A stretch of 64,000 nucleotides of DNA, from contig NZ_BCPY01000005.1 in the NCBI RefSeq assembly GCF_001544195.1, positions 1 through 64,000 of the forward strand, given 5' to 3'. Below, piece after piece: positions 35,971 through 46,353 of this stretch. Positions within the stretch are counted from its first letter, which is position 1. Each line of letters starts with the position of its first letter. The translations under genes were made by a program, and so were the position numbers. The notes below the pieces were generated by a model. It was given only the letters and a program-made list of their open reading frames with translations, was not told the DNA's origin and ran no database searches. Origin of the DNA: Tetragenococcus solitarius NBRC 100494. Lineage in GTDB: Bacteria > Bacillota > Bacilli > Lactobacillales > Enterococcaceae.

Positions 35971-36498
35971 GTGTCAGAGTTTTACATTCAAGACAAACAA
36001 TTAAGTAACATTACACGCACAGTTGTAACAGATGCGCGCGGTCACTCTCAATTCTTGCTTGTCGGACGTTGGGGAACAAAAGGAGATGCCCTTTCTTTAT
36101 ATCGAATGAACGGAAGTCTAATTGCTAGTATCAAGCAAATCAGCTTAACTTTTGGCAACCGCTTTGAAATCTATGAGAACTATGTAAAAGTGGGTACTTT
36201 ACAAAAAATTTTTAATTGGCCAGGTGACTTCTACTATATTAAACAATTAAATTGGAGTGTACACGGGGATATCTATCATCATTATTACAAAATCCATCAC
36301 TTTAATAAAGAAATTATGCAAATGAAAAAAGCCGCTTTTTTAACAGGCGATTATTACATGTTAGAGATTCCCGATCCAGCAAACGCACCTGTTTGTATTT
36401 GTGTAGCCGCTATTATGGATTATTGGCTGTATAATCGCAATCGTAAAAAGAAAGCAACTATTTGCTTTGACCGTGCTTTATCAAACAGTTTTGATTAA
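35971..36498 (+). CDS. LURP-one-related/YxjI-like protein
   Basis: A 175-residue protein of the LURP-one (YxjI) fold, a twelve-strand barrel with a central helix. Alternating strands such as ITRTVVTDARGHSQFLLVGRWG, ALSLYRMNGSLIASIKQ and NRFEIYENYVKVGTLQ fit the family. Members are called scramblase-like or lipid/nucleotide binding, but their function is unknown. GTG start at 35971 is placed by AAGGAGGTGAGG. It lies 33 bp after the HAD gene and is probably cotranscribed. Confidence 0.75.
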   Translation: MSEFYIQDKQLSNITRTVVTDARGHSQFLLVGRWGTKGDALSLYRMNGSLIASIKQISLTFGNRFEIYENYVKVGTLQKIFNWPGDFYYIKQLNWSVHGDIYHHYYKIHHFNKEIMQMKKAAFLTGDYYMLEIPDPANAPVCICVAAIMDYWLYNRNRKKKATICFDRALSNSFD

Positions 36499-36510
36499 AA
36501 ATTAAAGCAT

Positions 36511-36611
36511 AAGAAACGATCCGAACGAAAAGAGTCAGCTCTTGCGGTGATTCACTAGCGAACCTCCTTACTGAGCAAATCTCATGAATTATTCTTCGGA
36601 TCGTCTTTCTT
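36511..36611. repeat. Intergenic hairpin repeat, copy 4 (diverged), bidirectional terminator
   Basis: CGATCCGAA (36517-36525) pairs with TTCGGATCG (36595-36603); outer AAGAAA/TTTCTT extends the stem. The insert contains TGAGCAAATCTCAT, similar to TGAGTAGCGAATCTCATC in copy 3. CATAAG and ATCCGAAC echo the left end of copies 1 and 3. It lies between the convergent LURP-one and GNAT genes and reaches the GNAT stop codon. Confidence 0.55.
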
Positions 36612-37176
36612 ATACCGTAATTCCTTTTTGCATATGATGATATGGATGATTATTAATCATTTGCTCTCCGACAATTTCAAACCCTTTTTCTTCATATAAA
36701 CGTTGAGCATTTTTGTTAGCATAGTCCACGCAAAGTCCTATAACTGTTGCACCTGCCTCTTTTGCCATTTGATCTGCAGATGCTAAAAGTTCTGAACCAA
36801 TTCCCTGTCCACGATAAGTGTCATCCACACAAAGCAGATCTAAATACCACTCGCCGGCAAAGGATTCATGTTCGGTAAATAAAGTTTGATCTGTTAAGTG
36901 GTGCTTTTCAAGAACTTTGTTTAAACTCTCATCTACTTTCTCTTCTTCGCTGGCAAGATAACCAAAAGCAATGCCTACTACTTTCTCATCAATCTCGCAA
37001 ACCATACCATGCTGTCGTCCATAGCGATAATAAGGGTCCTCCATAGCTTCTTCTAGTATTTGAAGCGTCTTTATATCGCCAATTTTTTTTACCAAAGGAA
37101 GTTCCATATCTTTCAAAACTACCAATATCAGCCTGGCAATTTCAGATCGATCCTTTTTTTCCGCAAAACGTATCAT
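36610..37176 (-). CDS. GNAT family N-acetyltransferase
   Basis: A 188-residue acetyltransferase. The acetyl-CoA loop LDLLCVDDTYRGQGIGSELLASA lies near residues 112-134 (core YRGQGIGSELL). IGLCVDYANKNAQRLYEEKGFE near 145 and the ending MINNHPYHHMQKGI match a group of Firmicute GNATs of unknown target. ATG follows AAGAGGTAG. Divergent from nrdI. Confidence 0.88.
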   Translation of the reverse strand: MIRFAEKKDRSEIARLILVVLKDMELPLVKKIGDIKTLQILEEAMEDPYYRYGRQHGMVCEIDEKVVGIAFGYLASEEEKVDESLNKVLEKHHLTDQTLFTEHESFAGEWYLDLLCVDDTYRGQGIGSELLASADQMAKEAGATVIGLCVDYANKNAQRLYEEKGFEIVGEQMINNHPYHHMQKGITV

Positions 37177-37254
37177 GAAACTACCTCTTTCTTATATATT
37201 TATTTTCCAACCTTCACTTATTTTTGCTATACTACCTTTAGGAGGGAATATGAA

Positions 37255-37713
37255 ATGAATGTACGTTATATATCCATCTCCGGCAATACACGTTCTTTTA
37301 TTCAACGTCTCCATCGTCTTGCCGAAGAAGAACATGAAAAAGATTCGAATAAACCTATTATACACACAAAAGAAATTGACGACAATACGCCAGAAGAGGA
37401 AGAAACAGAACCTTTCTTTGCTTTTGTTCCAACCTATCTAGAAGGCGGCAATGGAATCGATAATGGAGACCAAGAAATCTTAACAGAAAGTTTACGCGAT
37501 TATATTGACTTCAAAGATAATCCCAAGCTTTGTTTAGGTGTAATTGGTAGTGGAAATAAAAATTTCAATGAGCAATATTGTTTAACTGCCAAACAATATG
37601 CACAACAGTTTGATATTCCTTTTTTAGCCGATTTTGAATTACGGGGTACAAACAATGAGATCTATAACATTTATCAGTTGCTTTGTGAAAAATGGCCAGC
37701 GGCTGCTAACTAA
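37255..37713 (+). CDS. nrdI: Flavodoxin-like NrdI
   Basis: A 152-residue NrdI-type flavodoxin, which delivers an oxidant to assemble the manganese cofactor of class Ib ribonucleotide reductase. ISISGNTRSFIQRL near residues 6-19 binds the FMN phosphate. FAFVPTYLEGGNGIDNG near 53-69 and LGVIGSGNKNFNEQYCLTAKQYA near 96-118 (core GSGNKNFNEQYC) are NrdI motifs. No nrdE or nrdF is adjacent. ATG follows GGAGGG. A LysR gene starts 30 bp downstream. Confidence 0.92.
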   Translation: MNVRYISISGNTRSFIQRLHRLAEEEHEKDSNKPIIHTKEIDDNTPEEEETEPFFAFVPTYLEGGNGIDNGDQEILTESLRDYIDFKDNPKLCLGVIGSGNKNFNEQYCLTAKQYAQQFDIPFLADFELRGTNNEIYNIYQLLCEKWPAAAN

Positions 37714-37743
37714 TGAAAACTTTTTGACAAACGGGGTGAAGCT

Positions 37744-38580
37744 TTGTTTCATTTATTAAAAGCTTTTTTATCTGTATATGAAACACATAATTTTACGAAA
37801 ACAGCAAACAGTCTTTATCTGACCCAGCCCACTGTTTCTGCTCAGATTCGCAAATTAGAGGACTATCTAAATGTGTCCTTATTTATTCGCAATGGAAAAC
37901 AAGAAATCCTTCCTACAAAAGAAGCTGATTTTTTATATCCGCGGATTTTAAAAATTATTGAAGAGTGGAACGACGCCGTCACCCATGTAAATACGCAAAA
38001 AAATTACCGTGAAAAATGCGTTTTAGCCAGTTCACAAACTTGTGGGGCTTATCTTCTTCCAAAAATCGTTCCTATTCTGGTTAAACAATTTCCGATGGTT
38101 AATTTCAGCTTTCCAGTAATGTCAGGCAAAGAAATCGTACAAGAATTAGAGAAAGCTAAAGTGGATTTTGGTCTCATCGAAACGCCAGAACAGAGTGAAT
38201 TAGTGGAGCGCTATATCGCCACTAAAGACGAATTAGTGTTAGCAGGCGATCCTGAATCTGACTACTGGCTGCTTCCTGAAACAGATTCTCCTTTAGGTTT
38301 TGTCAATGAAAATTATTTAAAATATAATAATCTTTCACCTAAGATTATCCGAACGTACAACCACGAAATGGTGCTGGCGCTATTAAAAAATCATGTAGGA
38401 AAAACTATTATTTCTAGGTTAGCTTTAGATCAAACATTTCCCTACCAACAATTAGATACAGACACTTTTAGCCAGCGAAATCTTTATTTTTTAACACGCA
38501 AAAAAGTTGTATCAGAAAAATTAGGAAAAATTTCTTCCTTTATCCAAGAACAATTATCGCATAAAGACAAACTTTTCTAA
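37744..38580 (+). CDS. LysR family transcriptional regulator
   Basis: A 278-residue LysR protein. The winged helix spans residues 1-60 with NFTKTANSLYLTQPTVSAQI as recognition region. The effector domain follows from about 85 (VLASSQTCGAYLLPKIV). The start is TTG, supported by GGGGTG upstream. Being 30 bp after nrdI suggests cotranscription, but a direct link to nucleotide reduction is not shown. The effector is unknown. Confidence 0.88.
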   Translation: MFHLLKAFLSVYETHNFTKTANSLYLTQPTVSAQIRKLEDYLNVSLFIRNGKQEILPTKEADFLYPRILKIIEEWNDAVTHVNTQKNYREKCVLASSQTCGAYLLPKIVPILVKQFPMVNFSFPVMSGKEIVQELEKAKVDFGLIETPEQSELVERYIATKDELVLAGDPESDYWLLPETDSPLGFVNENYLKYNNLSPKIIRTYNHEMVLALLKNHVGKTIISRLALDQTFPYQQLDTDTFSQRNLYFLTRKKVVSEKLGKISSFIQEQLSHKDKLF

Positions 38581-38620
38581 AAAACTGCCTATCGGAAAAA
38601 TTTCCAATAGGCAGTTTTTT
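38580..38620 (+). terminator. Terminator after the LysR gene
   Basis: AAAACTGCCTAT pairs with ATAGGCAGTTTT, with an inner GGAAA/TTTCC stem, and a T run follows. It starts at the stop codon. Confidence 0.9.
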
Positions 38621-38760
38621 TATCCACAATTTTCATCTCAAATATCTCCACAACTCCTATAATAGTTTCACAAAAAATGTTTCTAAGATAGAATTAAAAT
38701 GCGTGTTTTCTTGTTTTAAACTACCTAGAATTTATAAACAAATTTTATCCGTGAAACAAC

Positions 38761-40563
38761 TTACTCAAAGAAATCGCTTTGCAAACTATACTGTTCACCT
38801 TGCAAAATATCATATTGGATCAAACGATAATCATTATAAATTTTCTGTTGGCTTTTATTTAACATTAAATCTTTGTGCCATTGATTATCGTTATCTACAT
38901 ACATCCTCGGTTCAAACGCGGGTACTATTTTTTCTAAGTCTAACAACAATTCGTAAAAAGGCGTGGTTTTTAGCCCTGCCCGCTGAAATAAGTCTGGCGC
39001 AAAATAAAACGGACTCGTTACCGGCTTCTTTTCAGCCTTTATCTTCCCTTTTGAATCGGCCATTAAAAATTCTGTTTGGTGCAAATCGGCTGCCGTATTT
39101 TTTTCTTGTAGCTGATCAGAGTAAATTCCCGGTAAATGATCTCCCCAAAAAACAACTAAAGTTCGTTCTGGCAAGTCAGCGAGTTCTTGCGTAAAATCTT
39201 GCAAAGCTTGGCTACTATAGTTGATATCCTGTAAATAATTTTCAACACTTGCTTTATTTTCGTCACCTGTCACTTGATAATTTATATCATTGTATTTTCC
39301 TTCATAAGGCATATGGGTCTGCATAGTAACTAGGTGGATAAACTGAGGATTTTGTTCCTCTTTCAGTAAATCAAGTACTTGCTGGTAAGCAGCCTTATCA
39401 GATATATAAGGATTATTTTCAATTGTCTGAGTATGATCGATGCTATCTTGATCAATAAATTGATCAAACCCTAAAGTAGAATAAACATCCTGACGCTTAT
39501 ACATCGAAGTATCATAAGGATGGATAGCCCTTGCATCATATCCTCGTTGTTTTGTTAATGAAACTAGAGAAGGCAACTGGTCTATTTTAGGCACCAGCAT
39601 AGTATAAGGAGTGGTCATCTGCGGGTTTAATAATTCCATTGAAAAACCCGTTAAAGCTTCAAATTCAATATTTGCCGTACCGCCTCCATAGTTTTGCGAA
39701 AGCATTTTACCGCTATATGTTTGATTGGCCACTTCATTATATTCTTTTAACGGATTGCCGGTCACCGACAGCCCTTGTAAATGGTCTGGATTTGAAAAAC
39801 TTTCGCTCATAACATAGACAATATTAGGCTGCTCTTGGCTTTTAGCAGCTTGTGTTTTTTTCTGATACTTCTTAGTAATTTCTTCAATGGCTTTTTTAGA
39901 ATAGCCAGAAGGTTCGTCCATAGCATCAACACGTAAATTGTATAAAAAGCCTCCGACAAAGCCTGTATTATAATAATTCATTTGCTGTGAATAAGGAATC
40001 CATAGCGCCGTTTTATTATACGCTCTTCTCAACAAATTTGTTTCATCGTTAAAATGGCTAATATACAGCAAGCCTAAGGTACTAATGCAAAGCATGACAA
40101 TTCGTAGAATTTGTTTATTTTTCGATAAAAAGAAACTTCGATAGAATTGATAGACAAACAAACCCGTAACGCCAATGATTAATGCAAAAAGCAGTAGAAA
40201 AGGACCTGTACCTAATACTTCTTTAAAAAAACCGAATTGCGTGGCCATTTTCAAATCGTCAGGATAAATCGGTTCTTGTCGAAATGACATCTTCATATAT
40301 GTAGCAAAACCAATTACTGCAATAAAAAGACTATAAATACTAGTTCCCACTAGCAAAGAACCAGCTAGGCTGACTAAAAATAAGAACAGTACGAGTAAAA
40401 CAACACTGGCTAAAAAGAACTTTTCCGTATGCCAAAAAAATGCAAATTTAACGGCTAAATCAACGGACAAATCGTTTTGACACCATTGTAAAAAAAGGTT
40501 ACTAAAAAGAATGCCACAGACCACCAATAATCCTATGGTTACATATCGTAGTTTTTTAAACAT
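38761..40563 (-). CDS. LTA synthase-like sulfatase-fold membrane enzyme
   Basis: A 600-residue membrane enzyme of the LtaS/MdoB type. Five hydrophobic segments occupy about residues 5-190. The extracellular sulfatase fold starts at NIVYVMSESFSNPDHLQGL near residue 245 (metal-ligand Glu). The nucleophile Thr is in GGGTANIEFEALTGFSM near 291. LVVFWGDHLPGIY near 478 has the metal-binding Asp-His. Such enzymes transfer glycerol phosphate from phosphatidylglycerol to lipoteichoic acid or glycans. Which polymer this copy serves is unknown. Confidence 0.9.
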   Translation of the reverse strand: MFKKLRYVTIGLLVVCGILFSNLFLQWCQNDLSVDLAVKFAFFWHTEKFFLASVVLLVLFLFLVSLAGSLLVGTSIYSLFIAVIGFATYMKMSFRQEPIYPDDLKMATQFGFFKEVLGTGPFLLLFALIIGVTGLFVYQFYRSFFLSKNKQILRIVMLCISTLGLLYISHFNDETNLLRRAYNKTALWIPYSQQMNYYNTGFVGGFLYNLRVDAMDEPSGYSKKAIEEITKKYQKKTQAAKSQEQPNIVYVMSESFSNPDHLQGLSVTGNPLKEYNEVANQTYSGKMLSQNYGGGTANIEFEALTGFSMELLNPQMTTPYTMLVPKIDQLPSLVSLTKQRGYDARAIHPYDTSMYKRQDVYSTLGFDQFIDQDSIDHTQTIENNPYISDKAAYQQVLDLLKEEQNPQFIHLVTMQTHMPYEGKYNDINYQVTGDENKASVENYLQDINYSSQALQDFTQELADLPERTLVVFWGDHLPGIYSDQLQEKNTAADLHQTEFLMADSKGKIKAEKKPVTSPFYFAPDLFQRAGLKTTPFYELLLDLEKIVPAFEPRMYVDNDNQWHKDLMLNKSQQKIYNDYRLIQYDILQGEQYSLQSDFFE

Positions 40564-40670
40564 TTTTCAAACACCTTACTCAATTAAAAAAGAGGAACAC
40601 AGATGTTTCCCCTTTCCTATTGTTCACTCATTTTCTTCTAACATTTTCAAACGACCAAACGTATAATAAT

Positions 40671-41495
40671 TTACTTCCAATAATCATCAAATAAAGTGAT
40701 CGGCTGATGACGCTTATGTTGTGTTTTCTTCCATAAATTTTCAATAATTGTCTGAGCCTTGCTAGAAATAGATTTTCCTTCAAGATAATCATCAATCTCT
40801 TGATAGGTGATCCCTAAAGCAGCCTCATCGCTTATAAGTGGCTTATCTTCTTCTAAGTCTGCGGTAGGTACCTTAACATAGAGCTCTTCTGGTGCTCCTA
40901 AAGCTTGTAATAATAATTTCCCTTGACGCTTATTTAAACGAAAGATCGGTAAAATATCCGCAGCCCCATCACCGTATTTTGTAAAAAAGCCTGTGATATT
41001 TTCAGCTGCATGGTCTGTTCCAATAACTGCGCCAGAGAATTCGCCAGCAATGGCATACTGTGCAACCATACGTTGACGTGCTTTAATATTTCCCTTATTA
41101 AAATCCGAAATAGACATACCTACGGCTCTTAATGCAGCAACTTGCGCGTCTACTGCCGGTTTAATGTCTACTTCAATTTGAGTATCTGGTTGGATAAATT
41201 CGATCGCACGTTTGGCATCTTCTTCATCTGCCTGTGTCCCATAAGGTAGCCGAACAGCAATAAAATGATAATCTGAATTTTTAGTTTCCTGACGCATTTC
41301 TTCCATAGCCATCTGTGTAAGTCGTCCAGCTAAAGAAGAATCTTGTCCTCCGCTAATACCTAATACAAATGTCTTTAAAAAAGTATTTTTATACAAATAT
41401 TCCTTCAAAAAATCAATACTTTTTCGTATTTCTTCTTCAGGGTCAATAACGGGCTGTACTCCTGTTTCAGCAATAATTTTTGTTTGTAAACTCAA
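40671..41495 (-). CDS. nadE: Ammonia-dependent NAD synthetase
   Basis: A 274-residue NAD synthetase converting deamido-NAD to NAD. The ATP pyrophosphatase loop [16 protein letters not shown] lies near residues 44-59. [19 protein letters not shown] near 131-149, [23 protein letters not shown] near 160 (core [18 protein letters not shown]) and [11 protein letters not shown] near 183 are conserved. Start is TTG with GGAGG seven bases before it. It follows pncB by 26 bp, forming an NAD salvage operon. Confidence 0.96.
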   Translation of the reverse strand: MSLQTKIIAETGVQPVIDPEEEIRKSIDFLKEYLYKNTFLKTFVLGISGGQDSSLAGRLTQMAMEEMRQETKNSDYHFIAVRLPYGTQADEEDAKRAIEFIQPDTQIEVDIKPAVDAQVAALRAVGMSISDFNKGNIKARQRMVAQYAIAGEFSGAVIGTDHAAENITGFFTKYGDGAADILPIFRLNKRQGKLLLQALGAPEELYVKVPTADLEEDKPLISDEAALGITYQEIDDYLEGKSISSKAQTIIENLWKKTQHKRHQPITLFDDYWK

Positions 41496-41521
41496 AGTAA
41501 TTCCTCCTACCTCTATAGTAG

Positions 41522-42988
41522 TTAACTGCTTAACTCTTCTACTTCTTGTCTTACCTTATTCAAAAGTCTCATCTTATGATCATAACAGTCTGTTGATAAA
41601 TCAACAGGATAAGGCTGTGGATTTAATTCACGTTTATATTCTTCCCATAAAGAAGCTAAACATTCTTTAGAGTATGTTTTAATATCTTCTAGACTAGGCA
41701 TATCATATACTAGCTTACCGCTTACGAAAATGTCATGCAAAAGAATACGAGCGGTAAAATCAGTTACTGTTTTATTGATATAAGTATGCACCGGATGAAA
41801 CATATAGATACTGTCTTGTTCGTTAGGTTTTTCATCCCATAAAGTGACGTAATCTCCTTGTGATTTTTCATCAGAGTTACGTGTGATACGCCATACCTGT
41901 TTTTTGCCAGGTGTCGTTACTTTCTCAGCATTACTAGAAAGTTTGATCGTATCAACCATTTCGCCTTTTTCATTTTCAATCGAAACTAGCTTATATACCG
42001 CACCTAAAGCAGGCTGATCGTAAGCTGTAATCAAGTTAGTGCCTACACCCCAAACATCGATTTTAGCTTTTTGCATTTTCAAATTTAGAATCGTATTTTC
42101 ATCAAGGTCGTTAGACGCATAAATTTTAGCATTAGGAAAACCTGCTTCATCTAGTTGAGCTCTCACTTTTTTAGAAATATATGCCATATCTCCACTGTCA
42201 ATACGCACACCTAAAAAGTTAATTTTATCTCCTAATTCTTTGGCTACTCGAATGGCGTTAGGTACACCTAGTTTTAAGGTATCATAAGTGTCAACTAAAA
42301 AAACACAGTCCTTATGTGTTTTGGCATAAGCCATAAAACCATCATAATCGTTACCGTAAGACTGAATAAGCGAATGTGCATGTGTGCCAGCATCTGGAAT
42401 GCCAAATATTTTGCCTGCTCGTACATTACTAGTAGCGTCCGCTCCGCCTACATAAGCCGCTCGAGCACCCCATACAGCTGCGTCCAACTCTTGTGCGCGT
42501 CGGGAGCCAAATTCTAGTAACGGATCTTCACCAATTACCGTTTTGATACGTGCGGCTTTAGTTGCAATTAGAGTTTGAAAGTTGACCATATTTAAAATCG
42601 CCGTTTCCACTAATTGTGCCTGAGCTAAAGGGCCTTCTACCTGAATGATTGGTTCATTAGCAAAAACTAAATCCCCCTCTTTAGCAGAACGTACGGTACA
42701 AGTAAAAGTAAAATCTCTTAAATAATTCAAAAATTCCTCTGGATAGTTTTCCACTGAACGTAAGTATTCGATATCTGTTTCGGTGAATTCCAAATGTTTT
42801 AAATAATCAACTAAACGCTCTAAGCCGGCAAATACCGCGTAACCATTTTTAAACGGCATTTCACGAAAAAAACATTCGAAAACAGCATGCAAGTCTGCAC
42901 GACCAAGTTCCCAGTAAGTTTTCATCATATTAATTTGGTAAAGATCTGTATGCAGTGCTAAACTATCGTCTTTATACGTTTTATTCAT
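41522..42988 (-). CDS. pncB: Nicotinate phosphoribosyltransferase
   Basis: A 488-residue enzyme that makes nicotinate mononucleotide from nicotinate and [22 protein letters not shown] near residues 11-28, [24 protein letters not shown] near 163 (core FGSRRAQ), [12 protein letters not shown] near 209 and VRIDSGDMA near 261 are family motifs. ATG at 42988 was preferred: GAGGGGG lies ten bases before it, while an earlier TTG abuts that site. First gene of pncB-nadE. An extended -10 box (TGTTATAAT) is at 43022-43027. Confidence 0.95.
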   Translation of the reverse strand: MNKTYKDDSLALHTDLYQINMMKTYWELGRADLHAVFECFFREMPFKNGYAVFAGLERLVDYLKHLEFTETDIEYLRSVENYPEEFLNYLRDFTFTCTVRSAKEGDLVFANEPIIQVEGPLAQAQLVETAILNMVNFQTLIATKAARIKTVIGEDPLLEFGSRRAQELDAAVWGARAAYVGGADATSNVRAGKIFGIPDAGTHAHSLIQSYGNDYDGFMAYAKTHKDCVFLVDTYDTLKLGVPNAIRVAKELGDKINFLGVRIDSGDMAYISKKVRAQLDEAGFPNAKIYASNDLDENTILNLKMQKAKIDVWGVGTNLITAYDQPALGAVYKLVSIENEKGEMVDTIKLSSNAEKVTTPGKKQVWRITRNSDEKSQGDYVTLWDEKPNEQDSIYMFHPVHTYINKTVTDFTARILLHDIFVSGKLVYDMPSLEDIKTYSKECLASLWEEYKRELNPQPYPVDLSTDCYDHKMRLLNKVRQEVEELSS

Positions 42989-43021
42989 CACATTCAAGCC
43001 CCCTCAAATTTTCTCCCTTCC

Positions 43022-43027
43022 ATTATA
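43022..43027 (-). promoter_or_regulatory. Extended -10 promoter box for pncB-nadE
   Basis: On the minus strand TG-T-TATAAT lies 34 bp before the pncB start. No consensus -35. The 43030-43260 stretch upstream shows no other recognisable element. Confidence 0.5.
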
Positions 43028-43261
43028 ACAAAGATAATAAAGTCCATGTAACAATATCACTTAAAAAAGAAAAAATATTGCACTTTCCATGAAAATAACC
43101 ACTTAAAATACAGCTCAATAATTGAAATTAACATACCGAAGCTTTTCTAAATCATAAATTTCAAAGATTTCATTAAAAAACCAACGTTCTAATGTACCTT
43201 TTGACCGATTTCCCTCTCATAAAACATTCATTTTTGTAGTTGAGACACCATCTCAAACCAC

Positions 43262-43302
43262 AAAAAAAGCCTTGGACATTGATCTTCTGTCCAAGGCTTT
43301 TT
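43262..43302. terminator. Terminator after groESL
   Basis: AAAAAAGCCTTGGACA pairs perfectly with TGTCCAAGGCTTTTTT around a nine-base loop. It lies 10 bp past the groEL stop and works on both strands. Confidence 0.95.
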
Positions 43303-43311
43303 TGAATAATA

Positions 43312-44958
<1,647 letters not shown>

Positions 44959-44980
44959 TCACCTCAAAAATAAAGTTTTT

Positions 44981-45265
44981 TTATTCTACAATTGCTACAA
45001 TGTCTTTTGCTGAAAAGATCATGTACTCTTTACCTTCGTATTTCACTTCAGAGCCGGCGTATTTTTCAAATAAAACCGTATCTCCGACATTTACGGGAAC
45101 TTTTACTACCTCGCCGTTATCCAGGGTACGTCCGTCACCAACAGCTACAACCTTACCTGTTTGTGGTTTTTTTTGAGCAGTGGACGCTAAAACAATCCCT
45201 CCGACTGTTTTTTCTTCTTCTTGCGAAACTTCGATCATTACGCGATCACCTAATGGTTTTAACAC
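44981..45265 (-). CDS. groES: 10-kDa co-chaperonin GroES
   Basis: A 94-residue co-chaperonin. [25 protein letters not shown] contains the conserved start LKPLGDRV and the mobile loop TVGGIVLA (residues 21-28). [22 protein letters not shown] near 62 is the roof-side beta region. The start codon is GTG at 45263-45265, supported by GGAGG eight bases upstream; the in-frame TTG/ATG further up overlaps that site. First gene of groESL. Confidence 0.98.
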   Translation of the reverse strand: MLKPLGDRVMIEVSQEEEKTVGGIVLASTAQKKPQTGKVVAVGDGRTLDNGEVVKVPVNVGDTVLFEKYAGSEVKYEGKEYMIFSAKDIVAIVE

Positions 45266-45308
45266 GAGAAATCCCTCCAAATAAAATTTTTCATTTAACT
45301 TTCTGTCG

Positions 45309-45335
45309 TTAGCACTCTGGAATATAGAGTGCTAA
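45309..45335 (-). promoter_or_regulatory. CIRCE operator of groESL (HrcA site)
   Basis: The palindrome TTAGCACTC-N9-GAGTGCTAA is an exact match to the CIRCE consensus bound by HrcA. It lies 44 bp upstream of the groES start, in the 5' leader, just after the -10 box. Confidence 0.98.
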
Positions 45336-45347
45336 CTCACAATTTCA

Positions 45348-45375
45348 ATATTATCATTTTTATCTAATATTGCAA
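45348..45375 (-). promoter_or_regulatory. Promoter of groESL
   Basis: On the minus strand -35 TTGCAA (45370-45375) and -10 TAATAT (45348-45353) are 16 bp apart. CIRCE starts 12 bp downstream of the -10 box, the usual arrangement. Confidence 0.8.
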
Positions 45376-45439
45376 GTAGTTAGACTAAATTTTTTTATAA
45401 AAGTCAAAAAAAGTCAGTCTTATTTACTAGTTAAAATTT

Positions 45440-45485
45440 CAAGTGCAAGTTGGCAATTGTCAACTTGCACTTGTTTTTGTATAAT
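45440..45485 (+). promoter_or_regulatory. Promoter with overlapping 34-bp palindrome, CPBP protease gene
   Basis: -35 TTGTCA (45457-45462) and perfect -10 TATAAT (45480-45485) are 17 bp apart. A near-perfect palindrome at 45440-45473 covers the -35 box and most of the spacer: arms CAAGTGCAAGTTGgCAA and TTGtCAACTTGCACTTG match at 16 of 17 positions. Its position fits a repressor operator. It could also fold in RNA from an upstream transcript, with TTTTTG after it. Confidence 0.75.
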
Positions 45486-45526
45486 AAATGAATTAATAAA
45501 AATTGTGCAGAAAAAAGGAGTTTCTA

Positions 45527-46159
45527 ATGTCTCTTAGAAAATATAGCTTGGTTACCATTTTAATTTATATCGTTGCTTTTTTTGCTCCAGTCTTTGCGCC
45601 CACTCGTCAAGCAAGTACCACTACAACGACCGTTACTTATCTTTTAGGCGCATGCTTGATGATTCTTTTATATCTGAGGCAAACCAATAAACTCACTTTT
45701 GAAAGAAAAGAGAGTGCTTTTTTTCTAACTTTATTTTGGGGAATTATAGGAATTTTCCTAGCCATCTTTTTGCAAACAATTATGATGCAGATTGAACAAT
45801 TCTTAGGGCAACCGATTGAATCGCAAAATACGCAAAACATTATTCATCTTGTTTTACGTCATCCTTTATTTGCACTGGCAGCCATGATTGGCGGACCCAT
45901 TATGGAAGAATTTGTTTTTCGCCGGGCTTTCATCGGCTTCTTTGACTCTTATTCTTACACTTGGTTTGGTATTATCTTTAGTTCTTTGGTATTTGCCCTT
46001 GTTCATCAAGACGGACATCTTCTTTTATATTTTATGCTTGGATTTTTCTTTTGCCTACTTTATAAAAAGACTGGCAAAATATGGACATCAATGATCAGCC
46101 ATGTCGGTATGAACAGTCTAGTGATTATTGTTAATTTAATTTTAGCTGCAAGTAATTAA
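45527..46159 (+). CDS. CPBP family intramembrane metalloprotease
   Basis: A 210-residue membrane protease of the Abi/CPBP (CAAX-like) family. About six hydrophobic segments are present. The catalytic motifs are EEFVFRR near residues 128-134 (Glu-Glu) and FALVHQDGH near 157-165; SHVGMNSLV near 192 supplies the third motif. In lactic acid bacteria such proteins can serve in bacteriocin self-immunity or peptide processing, but no bacteriocin gene lies nearby. ATG at 45527 follows AAAAGGAG. Single gene between groESL and walJ. Confidence 0.88.
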   Translation: MSLRKYSLVTILIYIVAFFAPVFAPTRQASTTTTTVTYLLGACLMILLYLRQTNKLTFERKESAFFLTLFWGIIGIFLAIFLQTIMMQIEQFLGQPIESQNTQNIIHLVLRHPLFALAAMIGGPIMEEFVFRRAFIGFFDSYSYTWFGIIFSSLVFALVHQDGHLLLYFMLGFFFCLLYKKTGKIWTSMISHVGMNSLVIIVNLILAASN

Positions 46160-46164
46160 AAACA

Positions 46165-46310
46165 TTGAATTCTCGTTTTCTTACATCTTCCTCGCACTGT
46201 TCGTTTCTTCGCTTGCGCTTTGTTCTCAGCAAGTGCTAAGCGGCATAGCCCGCTAAGCTCTTGAAGGACCTGCTCTTAGCTCCCTCTGACCGCTAAATCG
46301 TAATGATTTG
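46165..46310. other. GC-richer structured intergenic element
   Basis: About 145 bp with visibly higher GC than its surroundings. GCTAAGCGG (near 46232-46240) pairs with CCGCTAAGC (near 46247-46255) with one mismatch, flanked by CAAGTG/CTCTTG. GCTAAGAGC-like and CCGCTAA motifs recur nearby (GACCGCTAAATC at 46290). No open frame with ribosome site was found on either strand. Nature unknown: possible repeat element or structured RNA. Confidence 0.4.
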
Positions 46311-46316
46311 TACGCA

Positions 46317-46351
46317 AAAAAAGTATCCGATTTGATTTCGGATACTTTTTT
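46317..46351. terminator. Terminator after walJ
   Basis: AAAAAAGTATCCGA pairs with TCGGATACTTTTTT around a seven-base loop. It lies directly past the walJ stop codon and works on both strands. Confidence 0.9.
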
Positions 46352-46353
46352 AT

